A stretch of 64,000 bases of DNA from Streptomyces sp. NBC_01237 (GCF_035917275.1 NZ_CP108509.1:930001-994000); one strand, 5' to 3'; counted from the first letter of the stretch, positions 53,490-62,677 are shown. Translations and numbers: made by a program. Notes: generated from the letters alone by a model not told the origin.

Positions 53490-53910
53490 CGATTGCCGGA
53501 CGGCGGCAGGATTAGGCGTTCCATCCGGATTGACGGTGACCGTAGGCGAGAAAGGCCGGGCAGAACAAGCCCCGAATTCTTGATCGCAATTCTTCCGCAA
53601 GATCAATTCATGGAAATACCTGTCGGCAATCCCACAGCGCGAAGTCAACTTTCCCGTCGCAGAAGGGAACCGGGCGACGTGTCACGCCGTCAGGGGTCCG
53701 GAACGTGACTCTCGCCACTGAGTCCGAAAAGGCCGTTTTGCTCCACACTCCGAAGATCGCGCATCGCCCGCACGGCCTTCGTGAGCGGAAAGTCTAATTC
53801 CGGAAAATCCCCCATAATGCAGAATTCGGGCATCTTGGGGCGGACCGATGGACTCCACAGGACCCCGGCCCGAGGTCCGGCCGCGGCAGGGCTTAACGTG
53901 TGCGGTGGAG
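53490..53910. other. Non-coding region between the riboswitch and fprA
   Basis: No frame here has both a ribosome site and the usual codon bias. The part from 53570 to 53660 is AT-richer than its surroundings and probably contains the promoter for the riboswitch-controlled gene on the minus strand. Nothing else is recognised. Confidence 0.4.
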
Positions 53911-53914
53911 ACTG

Positions 53915-53930
53915 GTAAGCCAAGCCTTAC
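53915..53930 (+). promoter_or_regulatory. Candidate iron-box-like inverted repeat upstream of fprA
   Basis: GTAAG-CCAAGC-CTTAC is a 5-6-5 inverted repeat 57-72 bases before the fprA start. The reverse strand, AAGGCTTGGCTTACC, loosely resembles the DmdR/IdeR iron box. The match is partial, so this is only a candidate. Confidence 0.25.
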
Positions 53931-53986
53931 TTGCGCAGCTTGCCACCCGTCCTGCCCGCGTCGCCCGCCCTAAGGAACAACACGCC

Positions 53987-55405
53987 ATGACACGCCCCGT
54001 CCGCGTCGCCATCGTCGGAGCCGGTCCCGCCGGGATCTACGCAGCGGACGCGCTGCTCAAATCCGAAGCCGCACAGGACCCGGGCGTATCGATCGACCTG
54101 TTCGAGCGCATGCCCGCCCCCTTCGGCCTGATCCGCTACGGCGTGGCCCCGGACCACCCGCGGATCAAGGGCATCGTCAAGGCACTCCACCAGGTGCTGG
54201 ACAAGCCGCAGCTGCGGCTGTTCGGCAACGTCGACTACCCCCATGACATCGGGCTGGACGAGCTGCGGTCCTTCTACGACGCGGTGATCTTCTCCACCGG
54301 CGCCGACGCCGACCGCGCGCTCGGTCTCCCCGGGATCGAGCTGGACGGCTCCTACGGCGCGGCCGACTTCGTCTCCTGGTACGACGGGCACCCCGAGGTG
54401 CCCCGCAGCTGGCCGCTGACGGCCGAGAAGGTCGCCGTACTGGGCGTCGGGAACGTGGCCCTGGACGTGGCGCGCATACTCGCCAAGACGGCCGACGAGC
54501 TGCTGCCGACGGAGATCCCGGCCAACGTGTACGAGGGCCTCAAGGCCAACAAGGCACTCGAAGTGCATGTCTTCGGCCGCCGCGGTCCGGCCCAGGCCAA
54601 GTTCAGCCCGATGGAACTGCGGGAGCTGGACCACTCGCCCAACATCGAGGTCATCGTCAACCCCGAGGACATCGACTACGACGCGGGGTCCATCGAGACC
54701 CGGCGGGGCAACAAGCAGGCCAACATGGTCGCCTCCACGCTGGAGAACTGGGCGATCCGCGATGTCGGCGACCGGCCGCACAAGCTCTTCCTGCACTTCT
54801 TCGAGTCGCCCGTCGAGGTCCTGGGCGAGGACGGCCGCGTGGCGGGTCTGCGGACCGAGCGGACCGAGCTGGACGGCACGGGCAACGTCCGGGGCACCGG
54901 CGAGTTCACCGACTGGGACGTGCAGAGCGTCTACCGTGCGGTCGGCTACTACTCGCAGGAGCTCCCGAAGCTCCCCTTCGACGTCTCCTCCGGCACCGTT
55001 CCGCACGCCGCCGGACGCGTCATCGCCGGTGAGGAGCCGATGACGTCCGTGTACGTCACCGGCTGGATCAAGCGTGGACCGATCGGCCTGATCGGGCACA
55101 CCAAGGGTGACGCCAACGAAACGGTCGCCTGCCTGCTGGAGGACCGCGCCGAGGGCCGGCTGCCCGCCCCCGCACAGCCGGACCCGGACGCCGTCGTCGC
55201 CTTCCTCGACGAACGAGGCGTCCGCTACACCACGCGTGAGGGCTGGCACCGCCTGGACGCGCACGAGCAGGCGCTGGGTGCGGCCGAGGGCCGCGAGCGG
55301 ATCAAGGTCGTGGACCGCTCCGCCATGCTGGACGCGTCGGGCGCTCCCGCCGTGTCGGGGGCTTCCGGTGCCTCCGATCCGGCGGACGCCCCCGCCGGTT
55401 CCTGA
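53987..55405 (+). CDS. fprA: Ferredoxin-NADP+ reductase, FprA/adrenodoxin reductase type
   Basis: A 472-residue flavoprotein of the adrenodoxin-reductase class. The FAD fold comes first (VAIVGAGPAGIYAADALLKS), then the family hallmark APFGLIRYGVAPDHP. The NADP site is VAVLGVGNVALDVARIL, and the C-terminal FAD contact is VYVTGWIKRGPIGLIGHTKGDA. It transfers electrons between NADPH and ferredoxins and can power P450 systems such as the P450-ferredoxin pair at 24.7-26.1 kb. The ATG at 53987 has aagga upstream. It ends in an Ala/Ser/Gly-rich tail of about 25 residues (GASGASDPADAPAGS) not typical of the core enzyme. The gene stands alone and is convergent with the phosphatase gene. Confidence 0.92.
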   Translation: MTRPVRVAIVGAGPAGIYAADALLKSEAAQDPGVSIDLFERMPAPFGLIRYGVAPDHPRIKGIVKALHQVLDKPQLRLFGNVDYPHDIGLDELRSFYDAVIFSTGADADRALGLPGIELDGSYGAADFVSWYDGHPEVPRSWPLTAEKVAVLGVGNVALDVARILAKTADELLPTEIPANVYEGLKANKALEVHVFGRRGPAQAKFSPMELRELDHSPNIEVIVNPEDIDYDAGSIETRRGNKQANMVASTLENWAIRDVGDRPHKLFLHFFESPVEVLGEDGRVAGLRTERTELDGTGNVRGTGEFTDWDVQSVYRAVGYYSQELPKLPFDVSSGTVPHAAGRVIAGEEPMTSVYVTGWIKRGPIGLIGHTKGDANETVACLLEDRAEGRLPAPAQPDPDAVVAFLDERGVRYTTREGWHRLDAHEQALGAAEGRERIKVVDRSAMLDASGAPAVSGASGASDPADAPAGS

Positions 55406-55435
55406 CCGGCCGGAACCGCGCCGCTGGACGGCGGC

Positions 55436-57943
55436 TCAGTCCGCCGCCGTCCAGCGGGAGGCGAGCAGCAGCGCGATGTCGTCGGGCCGGTCGTCGGCCT
55501 GCCCCGCCTCCTCGATCACCCGGTCCGCGATGTCGCCGAGGGATGCCGAGCCGAGCGCGGCGATGCCGCTCCGCAGCCGCTCGATGCCCTCGTCGATGTC
55601 GGTCCCCGCGCGCTCGATGAGCCCGTCGGTGAACAGGGCCAGCATCGCCCCGGGGTCGAGCCGGAATTCCGTGACCGGGTAGACCGCCTCGCTGTCGATG
55701 CCGAGGACGATGCCACCGGCGAGGTCCAGGACCTCCGTCGTGCCGTCGGGATGGCGCAGCACGGGCTGCGGATGCCCCGCCCGCACCGCCTGGACGACAC
55801 CGGTGACGGGGTCGAGGACGACATAGCAGCAACTGGCGAACTGGCCGGGGTCGAGATCGATGAGCAGCCTGTTAGTACCGCTCATCACCTCCTGCGGATC
55901 ACGTGCGCCGAGAGCGAAGGCGCGTACGGCGCTGCGCAGTTGGCCCATGGTCGCGGCGGCTGCCACACCGTGTCCCTGGACGTCGCCGATGACCAGGGCG
56001 GGACCGCGGCCGGTCTCGATGACGTCGTACCAGTCGCCGCCGACGTCCATGCCCTGCGTGCCGGAGAGGTACCGGGCGGCCGTGTCGACGCCTTCGATCC
56101 CGGGCAGCCGGTGCGGCAGCAGGGCGTCCTGCAGACCCCGGGCCAGCGCCGCCTCGCTGTCGTAGCGCTGGGCCCGCTTGAGTGCCTGTGCGATGAGCCC
56201 CGCCAGGGCGGTGAGGACGGTGCGCTCCTCCGGGCTGAAGCCGCGCGGCCGGTCGAAGCCGAGGATGCAGGAGCCGACCAGCCGCCCGGAGGCGATCAGC
56301 GGCAGGAAGGCCCGCGCTCCGACGTCGGCGTCCATGGGGATGCCGGGATAGGCCTCCCCCAGGCGCTCCATGGACTCGAAGAAGATGGGGCGGCCCGAGG
56401 TGAGCGTCTCCACTCCGGGGATACGGGCGTCGAGACCGACGCCGTCGAACCGGTCGAGGAAGCCCTTGGGGAAGCCGGTCTCCCAGGCCAGATAGAGATG
56501 GCGTTCGCTCAGCAGATAGATCGCCAGCTGTCTGCCGCCGAAGGCGGGCAGCAGTTCCTCGGTGACGACGGCGGACACCTGGCGGGCGGTGACGGCCTCC
56601 GTCAGCGCGATGGCGAGGGCGACCGGCCGGTACAGGGCGGCGGATCGGTCGGCCGGGGAGCCCAGTCCGGCGCCCGGCACGACGACGGACCCGGGGGCGT
56701 AGGCCGGCTGTTCCGTGGCGTCGAGCACCACCGTCACCCCGTCGTGGCCGGGGTACATGGAGACGGAGAGCCATTCATCCGGGGCGCGGCGGGCCAGGAA
56801 GTGGACGGCCTCGTCCGAGAGCAGCGCGGCCCGGTGGTGGTCCTCGTAGGCGGGGTGCCCGAACCACGGCAGGGTCTCCCACAGGACGCGCCCGACCAGC
56901 TCGGTCCGGCTGCGGCCGAGGAGGTCCTCGGCCAGGTGGTTGGCGTAGGTGATCCGGCCGAGCCGGTCGAGCGAGAAGATGCCGCGGGGTATCCGTTCGG
57001 CCGCCTCCGCGACGACCGGGCCGGCGCCGAGGTCCACCACGAAGCCGGTCAGGTGGCTGGCCGCTCCGTCGCCGGTCGGGTGGACCCCGCGTCCCGAGAG
57101 TTCCAGCAGGTGCGAGCGGCCGTCGGGTCCCCGCAGCCGCATCCTGCGGACGACGGAGGCGTCCGGCTCCACGGCTTGGCGGGCGAGTGCCCACAGCCCG
57201 TACACGTCCTCCGGCACCAGCCGCGCCGCGAGGGCGTCGACGGTGCCCGGGAATGCGGCGGGGGTGGTGCCGAGGATCGCGCACATCTCCTCGTCGGCGG
57301 TGACGGCGCCGCTTTCGAGTTCCCAGTCGAAGCGGCCGATCCGCAGCGGCGGCGCGATGGCCGCGGGCAGCTGGACGGGCAGCGGCGCCTCGTCCCACAG
57401 GCACGAGGTGCCACCGGATCCGAGTTCCGCGAGGTCCTGGCCGAGCCGCCGGGCGATGCGCTGGAGCCGCCCGCTCTCGGCGGGTGCCACCGGCTCCCCG
57501 GGCGTGGCGGCGCGCATCACGAACAGGACGCCCGCTCGGTCCCGGCCGGCCCCGACCGGGAGGTACAGCGAGCCGAAGGGGAACGGCAGCCCCGCCATCA
57601 GCTGCGGGAAGCGGCGCATGGCCTCCTCCGCGTCGGCCAGGAGCACCGCTCTGCCCGTGCGGTAGGACTCGGACACCGGGAAGGGCCGCTTGACCTGCAT
57701 GCGCCACCAGGGGCGGAACAGCGGACCGGGCAGCCCCGCGAGTACCGCCAGCCTCAGCAGTCCGGGCGTCGACGAACGCAGGTACACACCGCCCGCGTAT
57801 CCCCCCGCGGACTCGATCGCGCTCACGGCGGCCTGGGCGAGCACCAGGGAAAGCTCGTCCGGTACTCGGCCAGTGCTCGCTTCCCCTGCCACATCCCCGC
57901 TCTCGTCGAGCGGGGTGTGCCGGGTCGTGCCGTGCCGGGTCAC
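55436..57943 (-). CDS. PAS/GAF-domain SpoIIE-type protein phosphatase (PP2C)
   Basis: About 835 residues. A GAF-like domain comes first (about 25-165, GYAGGVYLRS to GVLFVMRA), followed by two PAS-like segments (about 205-300 and 310-415; RIGRFDWELESGAV and ERIPRGIFSLDRLGRITYANHLAEDLLGR) and a second GAF domain (about 450-590, with AFLPLIASGRLVGSCILGFD). The C-terminal SpoIIE phosphatase has GGDWYDVI, GDVQGHGVAAA, LFTDGLIE and the closing DDRPDDIALLL. Such soluble phosphatases dephosphorylate anti-anti-sigma factors in partner switching, in response to signals at the PAS/GAF domains. The GTG at 57943 follows an aggggga stretch; a GTG 12 codons earlier (57979) is possible. No anti-sigma gene is adjacent. 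Confidence 0.9.
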   Translation of the reverse strand: MTRHGTTRHTPLDESGDVAGEASTGRVPDELSLVLAQAAVSAIESAGGYAGGVYLRSSTPGLLRLAVLAGLPGPLFRPWWRMQVKRPFPVSESYRTGRAVLLADAEEAMRRFPQLMAGLPFPFGSLYLPVGAGRDRAGVLFVMRAATPGEPVAPAESGRLQRIARRLGQDLAELGSGGTSCLWDEAPLPVQLPAAIAPPLRIGRFDWELESGAVTADEEMCAILGTTPAAFPGTVDALAARLVPEDVYGLWALARQAVEPDASVVRRMRLRGPDGRSHLLELSGRGVHPTGDGAASHLTGFVVDLGAGPVVAEAAERIPRGIFSLDRLGRITYANHLAEDLLGRSRTELVGRVLWETLPWFGHPAYEDHHRAALLSDEAVHFLARRAPDEWLSVSMYPGHDGVTVVLDATEQPAYAPGSVVVPGAGLGSPADRSAALYRPVALAIALTEAVTARQVSAVVTEELLPAFGGRQLAIYLLSERHLYLAWETGFPKGFLDRFDGVGLDARIPGVETLTSGRPIFFESMERLGEAYPGIPMDADVGARAFLPLIASGRLVGSCILGFDRPRGFSPEERTVLTALAGLIAQALKRAQRYDSEAALARGLQDALLPHRLPGIEGVDTAARYLSGTQGMDVGGDWYDVIETGRGPALVIGDVQGHGVAAAATMGQLRSAVRAFALGARDPQEVMSGTNRLLIDLDPGQFASCCYVVLDPVTGVVQAVRAGHPQPVLRHPDGTTEVLDLAGGIVLGIDSEAVYPVTEFRLDPGAMLALFTDGLIERAGTDIDEGIERLRSGIAALGSASLGDIADRVIEEAGQADDRPDDIALLLASRWTAAD

Positions 57944-58015
57944 ACAGCCAGCATGCTCCCCCTCCGCCGTGCCGCGCACCTTCGCGGGCCGCGGCCCGGG
58001 CGGCTCGCGAAGGGT

Positions 58016-58046
58016 GCCGTACGGCTCGCTCCGGCTGCCGTACGGC
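58016..58046. repeat. Paired 10-bp palindromes
   Basis: GCCGTACGGC, itself a palindrome, occurs at 58016-58025 and 58037-58046. The two copies can also pair with each other into a hairpin behind the secreted-protein gene (stop at 58050), so this may be its terminator. Confidence 0.4.
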
Positions 58047-58049
58047 GGC

Positions 58050-58667
58050 TCAGTGGAGCTTGGCGACGGCGGTGCGGGTGCTCTTCCTGAAGCCCTCCAG
58101 CGGTGCTCCGTCGAGATCGCCCAGCTGGCCCCATTCCAGGACGGTCACCGTCCGGCCGTCACGGCCGACCGAGTAGAGGCCGATGTCGGTCGAGCCGCCC
58201 TCGGGGTGGGACGTGTCGACGCTGTAGACGTGCGCGCCGTCCTCGACGTTCACCCGGCCGTGGTAGAAGGCCTCGCCCTCAAGCCCCGGGTCCTCCTCCT
58301 TGAGCCGGTCCAGGCAGCTTTCGAGCGCGGCACGGAGCTCGGCGGCCAGTGCCGTCGCCCGCGCGGTGGTGGCCGCGACCGTGGTGGTCTGGCGTGCGCC
58401 GGTGTCCAGCTCCGTCCGGAAATCGCGATGGCCGGTGGACGCCGCCGGCGCGATACCGGCGGTGCAGACGGAGCCGGAGTCGGGCAGTCCCCGGCGCACC
58501 GGACCGGCGGTCCACGGGCTGAGGGAGGCGGGCAGCTGCGAGGCCGAGAGGAACTTCGGCGCCGCGGGGGCCGCGAGCGAGGCGGGTGCGGCGGCGGCCG
58601 GTGAGGGTGCGGTGAGGGTGATGCCCGCGGCTACGGCGGCCATGACGGCGGCACGGATCTTGTTCAC
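58050..58667 (-). CDS. Secreted protein of unknown function
   Basis: A 205-residue exported protein. From the GTG at 58667 (ggggag site nine bases upstream) a signal peptide runs through IRAAVMAAVAAGITLTAPSP to an AAAA-P cleavage region about residue 28. The mature part has one Cys pair (VCTAG and SCLDRL) and ends in a strand-rich stretch (SVGRDGRTVTVLEWGQLGDL, FRKSTRTAVAKLH). I do not recognise the family. It is divergent from a membrane-anchored XRE protein whose outer domain is also of unknown type, so the two may be functionally paired. Confidence 0.78.
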   Translation of the reverse strand: MNKIRAAVMAAVAAGITLTAPSPAAAAPASLAAPAAPKFLSASQLPASLSPWTAGPVRRGLPDSGSVCTAGIAPAASTGHRDFRTELDTGARQTTTVAATTARATALAAELRAALESCLDRLKEEDPGLEGEAFYHGRVNVEDGAHVYSVDTSHPEGGSTDIGLYSVGRDGRTVTVLEWGQLGDLDGAPLEGFRKSTRTAVAKLH

Positions 58668-58843
58668 GGAAGTACTCCCCGTTTCGGTGGCTGAGCGGAA
58701 CGGGCACCAGCCTCGGCGGCCGTCGGGGCGGTGCCAAGCACGACACGAACCCCTGGAACGGCGGAACCATCCCACCCCCGGTGACGTGGGGTCTTTCAGT
58801 GGGGTGGAACGCCCTCCTGGGACGGCCGGGGAGGTCGAGGGGG

Positions 58844-60199
58844 TTGGCAACAGCCGAGGAGAGCGCGAGCGAGGCCTTCGCGGCGCGGCTGCGCGCCCTG
58901 CGGGACGGGTCCGGCCGCACCTACGCCTCCCTCGCACGGCGGGTGGACATCAGCGCCTCGACACTGCACCGGTACTGCGTGGGACGGACGGTGCCGATCG
59001 CGTTCGCGCCGGTGGAGCGGCTGGCCCGCTTCTGCGGGTGCGGGGGCGACGACCTCGCGGCGCTGCACCGCCTGTGGATCATGGCGGACGCCGAACGGAA
59101 CCGGCGACGGGTCCCGGTGCCGAGCCTGCCGGCCGCCCCCGTCACGGCCGGGGGCTCCACGAAGGGCGAGGGTGGCGGGGACGGGCGGGAGCCTGTCGTA
59201 CGTGCCCCGGCGCGGCGGCGCGGTCCGTACGCCGCCACTGCCCTGCTCGCGACGCTCATCACGCTGACCCTGATCGTCGTGTTCGGCGGAACGCCGTTCT
59301 CGGGGGCGGACGGACCGGGAGCGGCCGTGGAGAAGTCCGAGGGGCGTGTCCCCGGAGCGGAACGGCCACGACGGGCCGTCGTCCCCTCCCCTGCCGCCCC
59401 CTCCTCCGGCGCCCCCTCCCCCGATGTCACGCCCTCCCCTTCCGGCGACGCGGCGGCCGGGGCGGTGGACCGCCCGCGGCAGCCGCGGGCGACGGTGGCC
59501 GAGAACGGCGTCGGCTCCGCCGGGGAACGGGAGGGCGACGCGTTGCCCCTCTCGTGGACCACCGACGATCACATCTGGAAGAACGGGTGCGATCACGGCT
59601 ATCTCCTCGGCGGGGACACCGCGGAGGTGCCCCCGCCGCCGGTGGAGGCGGACGCCGAGTCCTGGGCACGGTCCCTCGGTGCCGTGCACGCGTCCGACAC
59701 CGGCGTGCGGATCACGCTCCAGGGCAAGGGTGAGCGGGCGGTGGTCCTCGAATCGCTGCGGATCCGGGTGACCGCCCGGCGGGAGCCGCCGAAGCGGGAC
59801 GTCTACCGCATGAATCACGGGTGCGGCGGCGCGCTCACTCCCCGCCTGTTCGATGTGGACCTGGACCTGCCGCGGCCGCTCGCGCGGTCCGTCGCGGGCA
59901 ATGACTCCGGTGAGCCGATCGCGGCGGTCGCGTTCCCGTACAGCGTCTCGGCGACGGACCCGGAGGTCTTCCTGGTCACCGGTCGCACGGCCGGCTGTGA
60001 CTGCGACTGGTACGGGGAGCTGCGATGGAGCGCCGGCGGGCGATCCGGGACCGTGCGCATCGACGACAACGGCAGCCCGTTCCGCACCAGCGGTGCCCGG
60101 GGACGTCCGGTGTACGACTACGACTCCCACGCCGGCCGCTGGGTACGCGCCGAGCCGGAAGCACCCCTGCGTCAGCGTGGCGGCGGGCCGCTGCGTTAG
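58844..60199 (+). CDS. Membrane-anchored XRE-type HTH protein with an extracytoplasmic domain
   Basis: About 451 residues. An N-terminal XRE helix-turn-helix (FAARLRALRDGSGRTYASLARRVDISAS, about 10-60) is followed by a linker, one membrane helix (about 131-151, YAATALLATLITLTLIVVFGG) and a Pro/Ser-rich stretch. An outer domain of about 200 residues with paired cysteines (KNGCDHGY, NHGCGGAL, AGCDCDWYGELRW) completes it. It looks like a one-component regulator that could pass an outside signal to DNA, or an anchored scaffold. The TTG at 58844 has GGGGAGG nine bases upstream; a GTG at 58781 is open but lacks a ribosome site. It is divergent from the secreted protein gene. Confidence 0.75.
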   Translation: MATAEESASEAFAARLRALRDGSGRTYASLARRVDISASTLHRYCVGRTVPIAFAPVERLARFCGCGGDDLAALHRLWIMADAERNRRRVPVPSLPAAPVTAGGSTKGEGGGDGREPVVRAPARRRGPYAATALLATLITLTLIVVFGGTPFSGADGPGAAVEKSEGRVPGAERPRRAVVPSPAAPSSGAPSPDVTPSPSGDAAAGAVDRPRQPRATVAENGVGSAGEREGDALPLSWTTDDHIWKNGCDHGYLLGGDTAEVPPPPVEADAESWARSLGAVHASDTGVRITLQGKGERAVVLESLRIRVTARREPPKRDVYRMNHGCGGALTPRLFDVDLDLPRPLARSVAGNDSGEPIAAVAFPYSVSATDPEVFLVTGRTAGCDCDWYGELRWSAGGRSGTVRIDDNGSPFRTSGARGRPVYDYDSHAGRWVRAEPEAPLRQRGGGPLR

Positions 60200-60228
60200 C
60201 GCGGCCGGCTCGGGCGCCCGGCGGCCGT

Positions 60229-60556
60229 TCAGCCGCCCAGGGCCTTACGCGGTTGCTCCTTGTTCATCGAGGAGCGGTCCCCGATGTTCCGCCTCTTCGC
60301 CTCGCCGTACAACTGGTCCCTGGTCGGCCCCCCGGGCCCCGCTGTGCGACCGCTCCCCACCGCGTTCGTACGCCGACTTGCTGTCCTGCGTCCATGCTCT
60401 GCTCGCGGTCCTGGACTCGCCGGCCCTCGCCCGCTCCTTGTTCACGGTGCGGGCGGCGATCTCCTTCGCACGCCCGGTCGACTCGCCGCGCTTCTCGGCG
60501 CCCTCCTTGATGTGCTCGTACTGACGTTCACGCTTCCGACGGGAACCTGCGGGCAC
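60229..60556 (-). pseudogene. Small basic Rho_N-type ('plasmid stabilization') protein, frameshifted
   Basis: The GTG at 60556 (AGGAGAG site) opens a lysine/arginine-rich protein starting VPAGSRRKRERQYEH, the form of a small protein family common in Streptomyces. After SHSGAR the frame runs into an unlike tail ending GPLLDEQGATA and stops at 60245. One base over, the expected ending is intact: GPTRDQLYGEAKRRN, then SSMNKEQPRKALGG and TGA at 60229-60231, a short Rho-N-like motif. The shift maps to a run of six C/G (60328-60333); one base fewer restores a 108-residue protein. Either the gene is mutated, the run varies between cells, or the base call is wrong. Confidence 0.7.
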
Positions 60557-60772
60557 GACGCCTCTCCTCTCCGTGTCACGGCGGTGTGCGGCCCGGACAG
60601 CGCACGTCCACCACTCCACAGCGCCGGACCGCGCGCCGCCGGCGGAGCGGGGGCGGGCAGGGCGGCCGACGGCTCGCCGCCGTGCGGGCCGGTGGGCATC
60701 CGGCGATGCTGGTTGCGGACAGCCCCGGACGTCCCCGTCATCGGCGCTCGCCGTTCCGCCAGGGAGGTACTG

Positions 60773-61789
60773 ATGGATCCGGCCACCGCCTTGCGGCGGA
60801 TCGCGTTTCTGCTGGAGCGCTCGCAGGGCGCCACGTACCGGGTACGGGCGTTCCGCCGCGCGGCCGAGGCGGTCGAGGACCTGTCCGGAGACGAACTCGC
60901 GGAACGGGTGACGCGGGGAACTCTCGAAAAGGTGAGCGGCATCGGGCCCAGGACGGGCCAGGTGATCCGGGAGGCGCTGGCGGGCCGGGTGCCGGAGTAC
61001 CTGGACCGGCTGGAGACGGAGGCCACGGTCCCGCTCGCCGAGGGGGGCGAGGCGCTGCTCACGCGTCTGCGGGGCGACTGCCATCTGCATTCCGACTGGT
61101 CGGACGGTGGCAGTCCGGTCGAGGAGATGGGACGGACGGCCATGGAGCTGGGCCACGAGTGGGCGGTCCTCACCGATCACTCCCCCCGGCTGACGGTCGC
61201 GAACGGACTGTCCGCGCCGAGGCTGCGGGAGCAGCTGAAGGTAGTGGCGGAACTCAACGAGCGGTGGGCGCCGTTCCGGCTGCTCACCGGCATCGAGTGC
61301 GACATCCTCCCGGACGGCTCGCTCGATCAGGAACCGGAGCTGCTGGAACAGCTCGATGTGGTCGTCGTGTCGGTGCACTCCAAGCTGCGCATGGAGGCCG
61401 GGGCGATGACGCGGCGGCTGGAAGCGGCGGTGCGCGACCCGCACGCCGATGTCCTGGGCCACTGCACGGGGCGCCTCGTCGCGGGCCGGAGCCGGCCGGA
61501 GTCGGATTTCGACGCGGACCGGGTCTTCGCCGCGTGTGCCGAGTCCGCGACGGCGGTGGAGATCAACTGCCGCCCGGAACGGCTGGATCCGCCGCGGCGG
61601 CTGCTGCGCCGGGCCGTCGAGGCGGGCGTGCTCTTCGCCATCGACACCGACGCGCACGCTCCGGGACAGCTGGACTGGCAGATCCTCGGCTGTGCGCGGG
61701 CCGAGGAGTGCGGGGTGCCCGTGGAGCGCGTCGTCACGTCATGGACGGCCGACCGGCTGCTGGAGTGGACCTCACCGGGGGCCCGGTGA
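60773..61789 (+). CDS. PHP-domain metal-dependent phosphoesterase with helix-hairpin-helix N-terminus
   Basis: A 338-residue protein. The N-terminal 85 residues resemble the DNA polymerase X-type helix-hairpin-helix (ALRRIAFLLERSQGATYRVRAFRRA, LEKVSGIGPRTGQVIREAL). The PHP domain follows with its metal-binding motifs: DCHLHSDWSDGG (about residue 102), LTDHSPR, IECDILPDG, VHSKLRM, GHCTGRL and IDTDAHAPGQ. It matches the C-terminal half of bacterial PolX without the polymerase palm. The role is probably a nuclease or phosphatase in nucleic acid metabolism. A strong gggaggt site precedes the ATG. Confidence 0.87.
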   Translation: MDPATALRRIAFLLERSQGATYRVRAFRRAAEAVEDLSGDELAERVTRGTLEKVSGIGPRTGQVIREALAGRVPEYLDRLETEATVPLAEGGEALLTRLRGDCHLHSDWSDGGSPVEEMGRTAMELGHEWAVLTDHSPRLTVANGLSAPRLREQLKVVAELNERWAPFRLLTGIECDILPDGSLDQEPELLEQLDVVVVSVHSKLRMEAGAMTRRLEAAVRDPHADVLGHCTGRLVAGRSRPESDFDADRVFAACAESATAVEINCRPERLDPPRRLLRRAVEAGVLFAIDTDAHAPGQLDWQILGCARAEECGVPVERVVTSWTADRLLEWTSPGAR

Positions 61790-61862
61790 GGTCCGGGCCA
61801 TCGGCCGGGAGCTGCCGCGCGGGGGTCCGGGAGGAGCACGTCGCGGGGCCCGGGAGGAGCAC

Positions 61863-62054
61863 CTACTTCTGCGGGTGGATGTCTCCGCCGGCCATGCCGC
61901 TCTGCTGTTCGCTGCGGTCACGGATCGTCCGGGCCTTCTTCTCCAGGCGCTTGCGCTCCTCCGGGTCTGTCGCGCGCTGCGCGGCCTCGGTCAGCTGCTG
62001 TGCCTTCTCGCGCATCTGCCGGGCCAGGTTCGCAGGTTCGTCGGAACCGCTCAT
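61863..62054 (-). CDS. Small DUF6381-like helical protein
   Basis: A 63-residue charged, helical protein: MSGSDEPANLARQMREKAQ, then an A-x3-A-x2-D-PEERKRLEKKAR pattern and a flexible end (MAGGDIHPQK). The heptad-like spacing suggests a two-helix coiled coil. I recall this form as the Streptomyces DUF6381 family, without known function. The ATG has GAGGAG five bases upstream. It lies alone in a minus-strand position between the PHP gene (convergent) and another small protein gene. Confidence 0.75.
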   Translation of the reverse strand: MSGSDEPANLARQMREKAQQLTEAAQRATDPEERKRLEKKARTIRDRSEQQSGMAGGDIHPQK

Positions 62055-62212
62055 CACCACTCCTCGGACGGTACGGGCCACCACGTCGGGGGACCAACAC
62101 CCCCAGCGAACCAGTGCCGCGGCACACCCGCATCCCGGAACCGCCCGGCGGGGAGCACAGCGAGTGCGCACCCGCCCCGTGCCGCCCGCCGGAACACCGT
62201 GAGGCGCGCTGC

Positions 62213-62590
62213 CTACAGGACGGGACCGGGGTCGTCGTCGGGGCCGCCCGCCTCGACCCGGAGCGCGAGATCCCGCAGCACGTCGGTCGATGTCACGTCC
62301 GTCTGTCCGGAGTCGTGCACCTGCGCCAGCATCGTGAAGGCCAGGGTGAAGGCGCCCACGAGCTGCTCGACCGCGCCGCCGACCTCACGCCCGACCACGC
62401 TCACCACCTCCTCGACGGAGAAGTCCTCGGGGATCGCGATGTGGGGCATCGTCTCGTTCAGCAGGGCGGTGACAGCACCGGCACCGCTGTCCAGATCGTC
62501 CCGGTCGACGTCCGCCTCCAGCAGCCGCTGCATCTCACCCGCCTCGGTGAGAATGCCGATCACGCGCTTCACAACTTCCCTCTGCTCCAT
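62213..62590 (-). CDS. Conserved hypothetical protein, acidic and helical
   Basis: A 125-residue acidic soluble protein starting MEQREVVKRVIGILTEAGEM, helical throughout, with no Cys and no membrane segment. I do not recognise the family. No ribosome site precedes the ATG at 62590. Instead TATGCT lies six bases upstream (62597-62602), which fits a -10 box for a leaderless message. It is divergent from the DUF779 gene, 87 bases away. Confidence 0.65.
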   Translation of the reverse strand: MEQREVVKRVIGILTEAGEMQRLLEADVDRDDLDSGAGAVTALLNETMPHIAIPEDFSVEEVVSVVGREVGGAVEQLVGAFTLAFTMLAQVHDSGQTDVTSTDVLRDLALRVEAGGPDDDPGPVL

Positions 62591-62677
62591 GTCGCGAGCA
62601 TAGGGCGTGCAACCTTGCCGCAACGTCAGGTGCGGTTGACTCGGCCCGTCCGTGGCCGGTCGGGGAAGGGCTGATAC

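Noticed and set aside
53690..53923. Possible 77-residue minus-strand protein before fprA
   Set aside because: No ribosome site, weak codon bias and no resemblance to a family; treated as non-coding.
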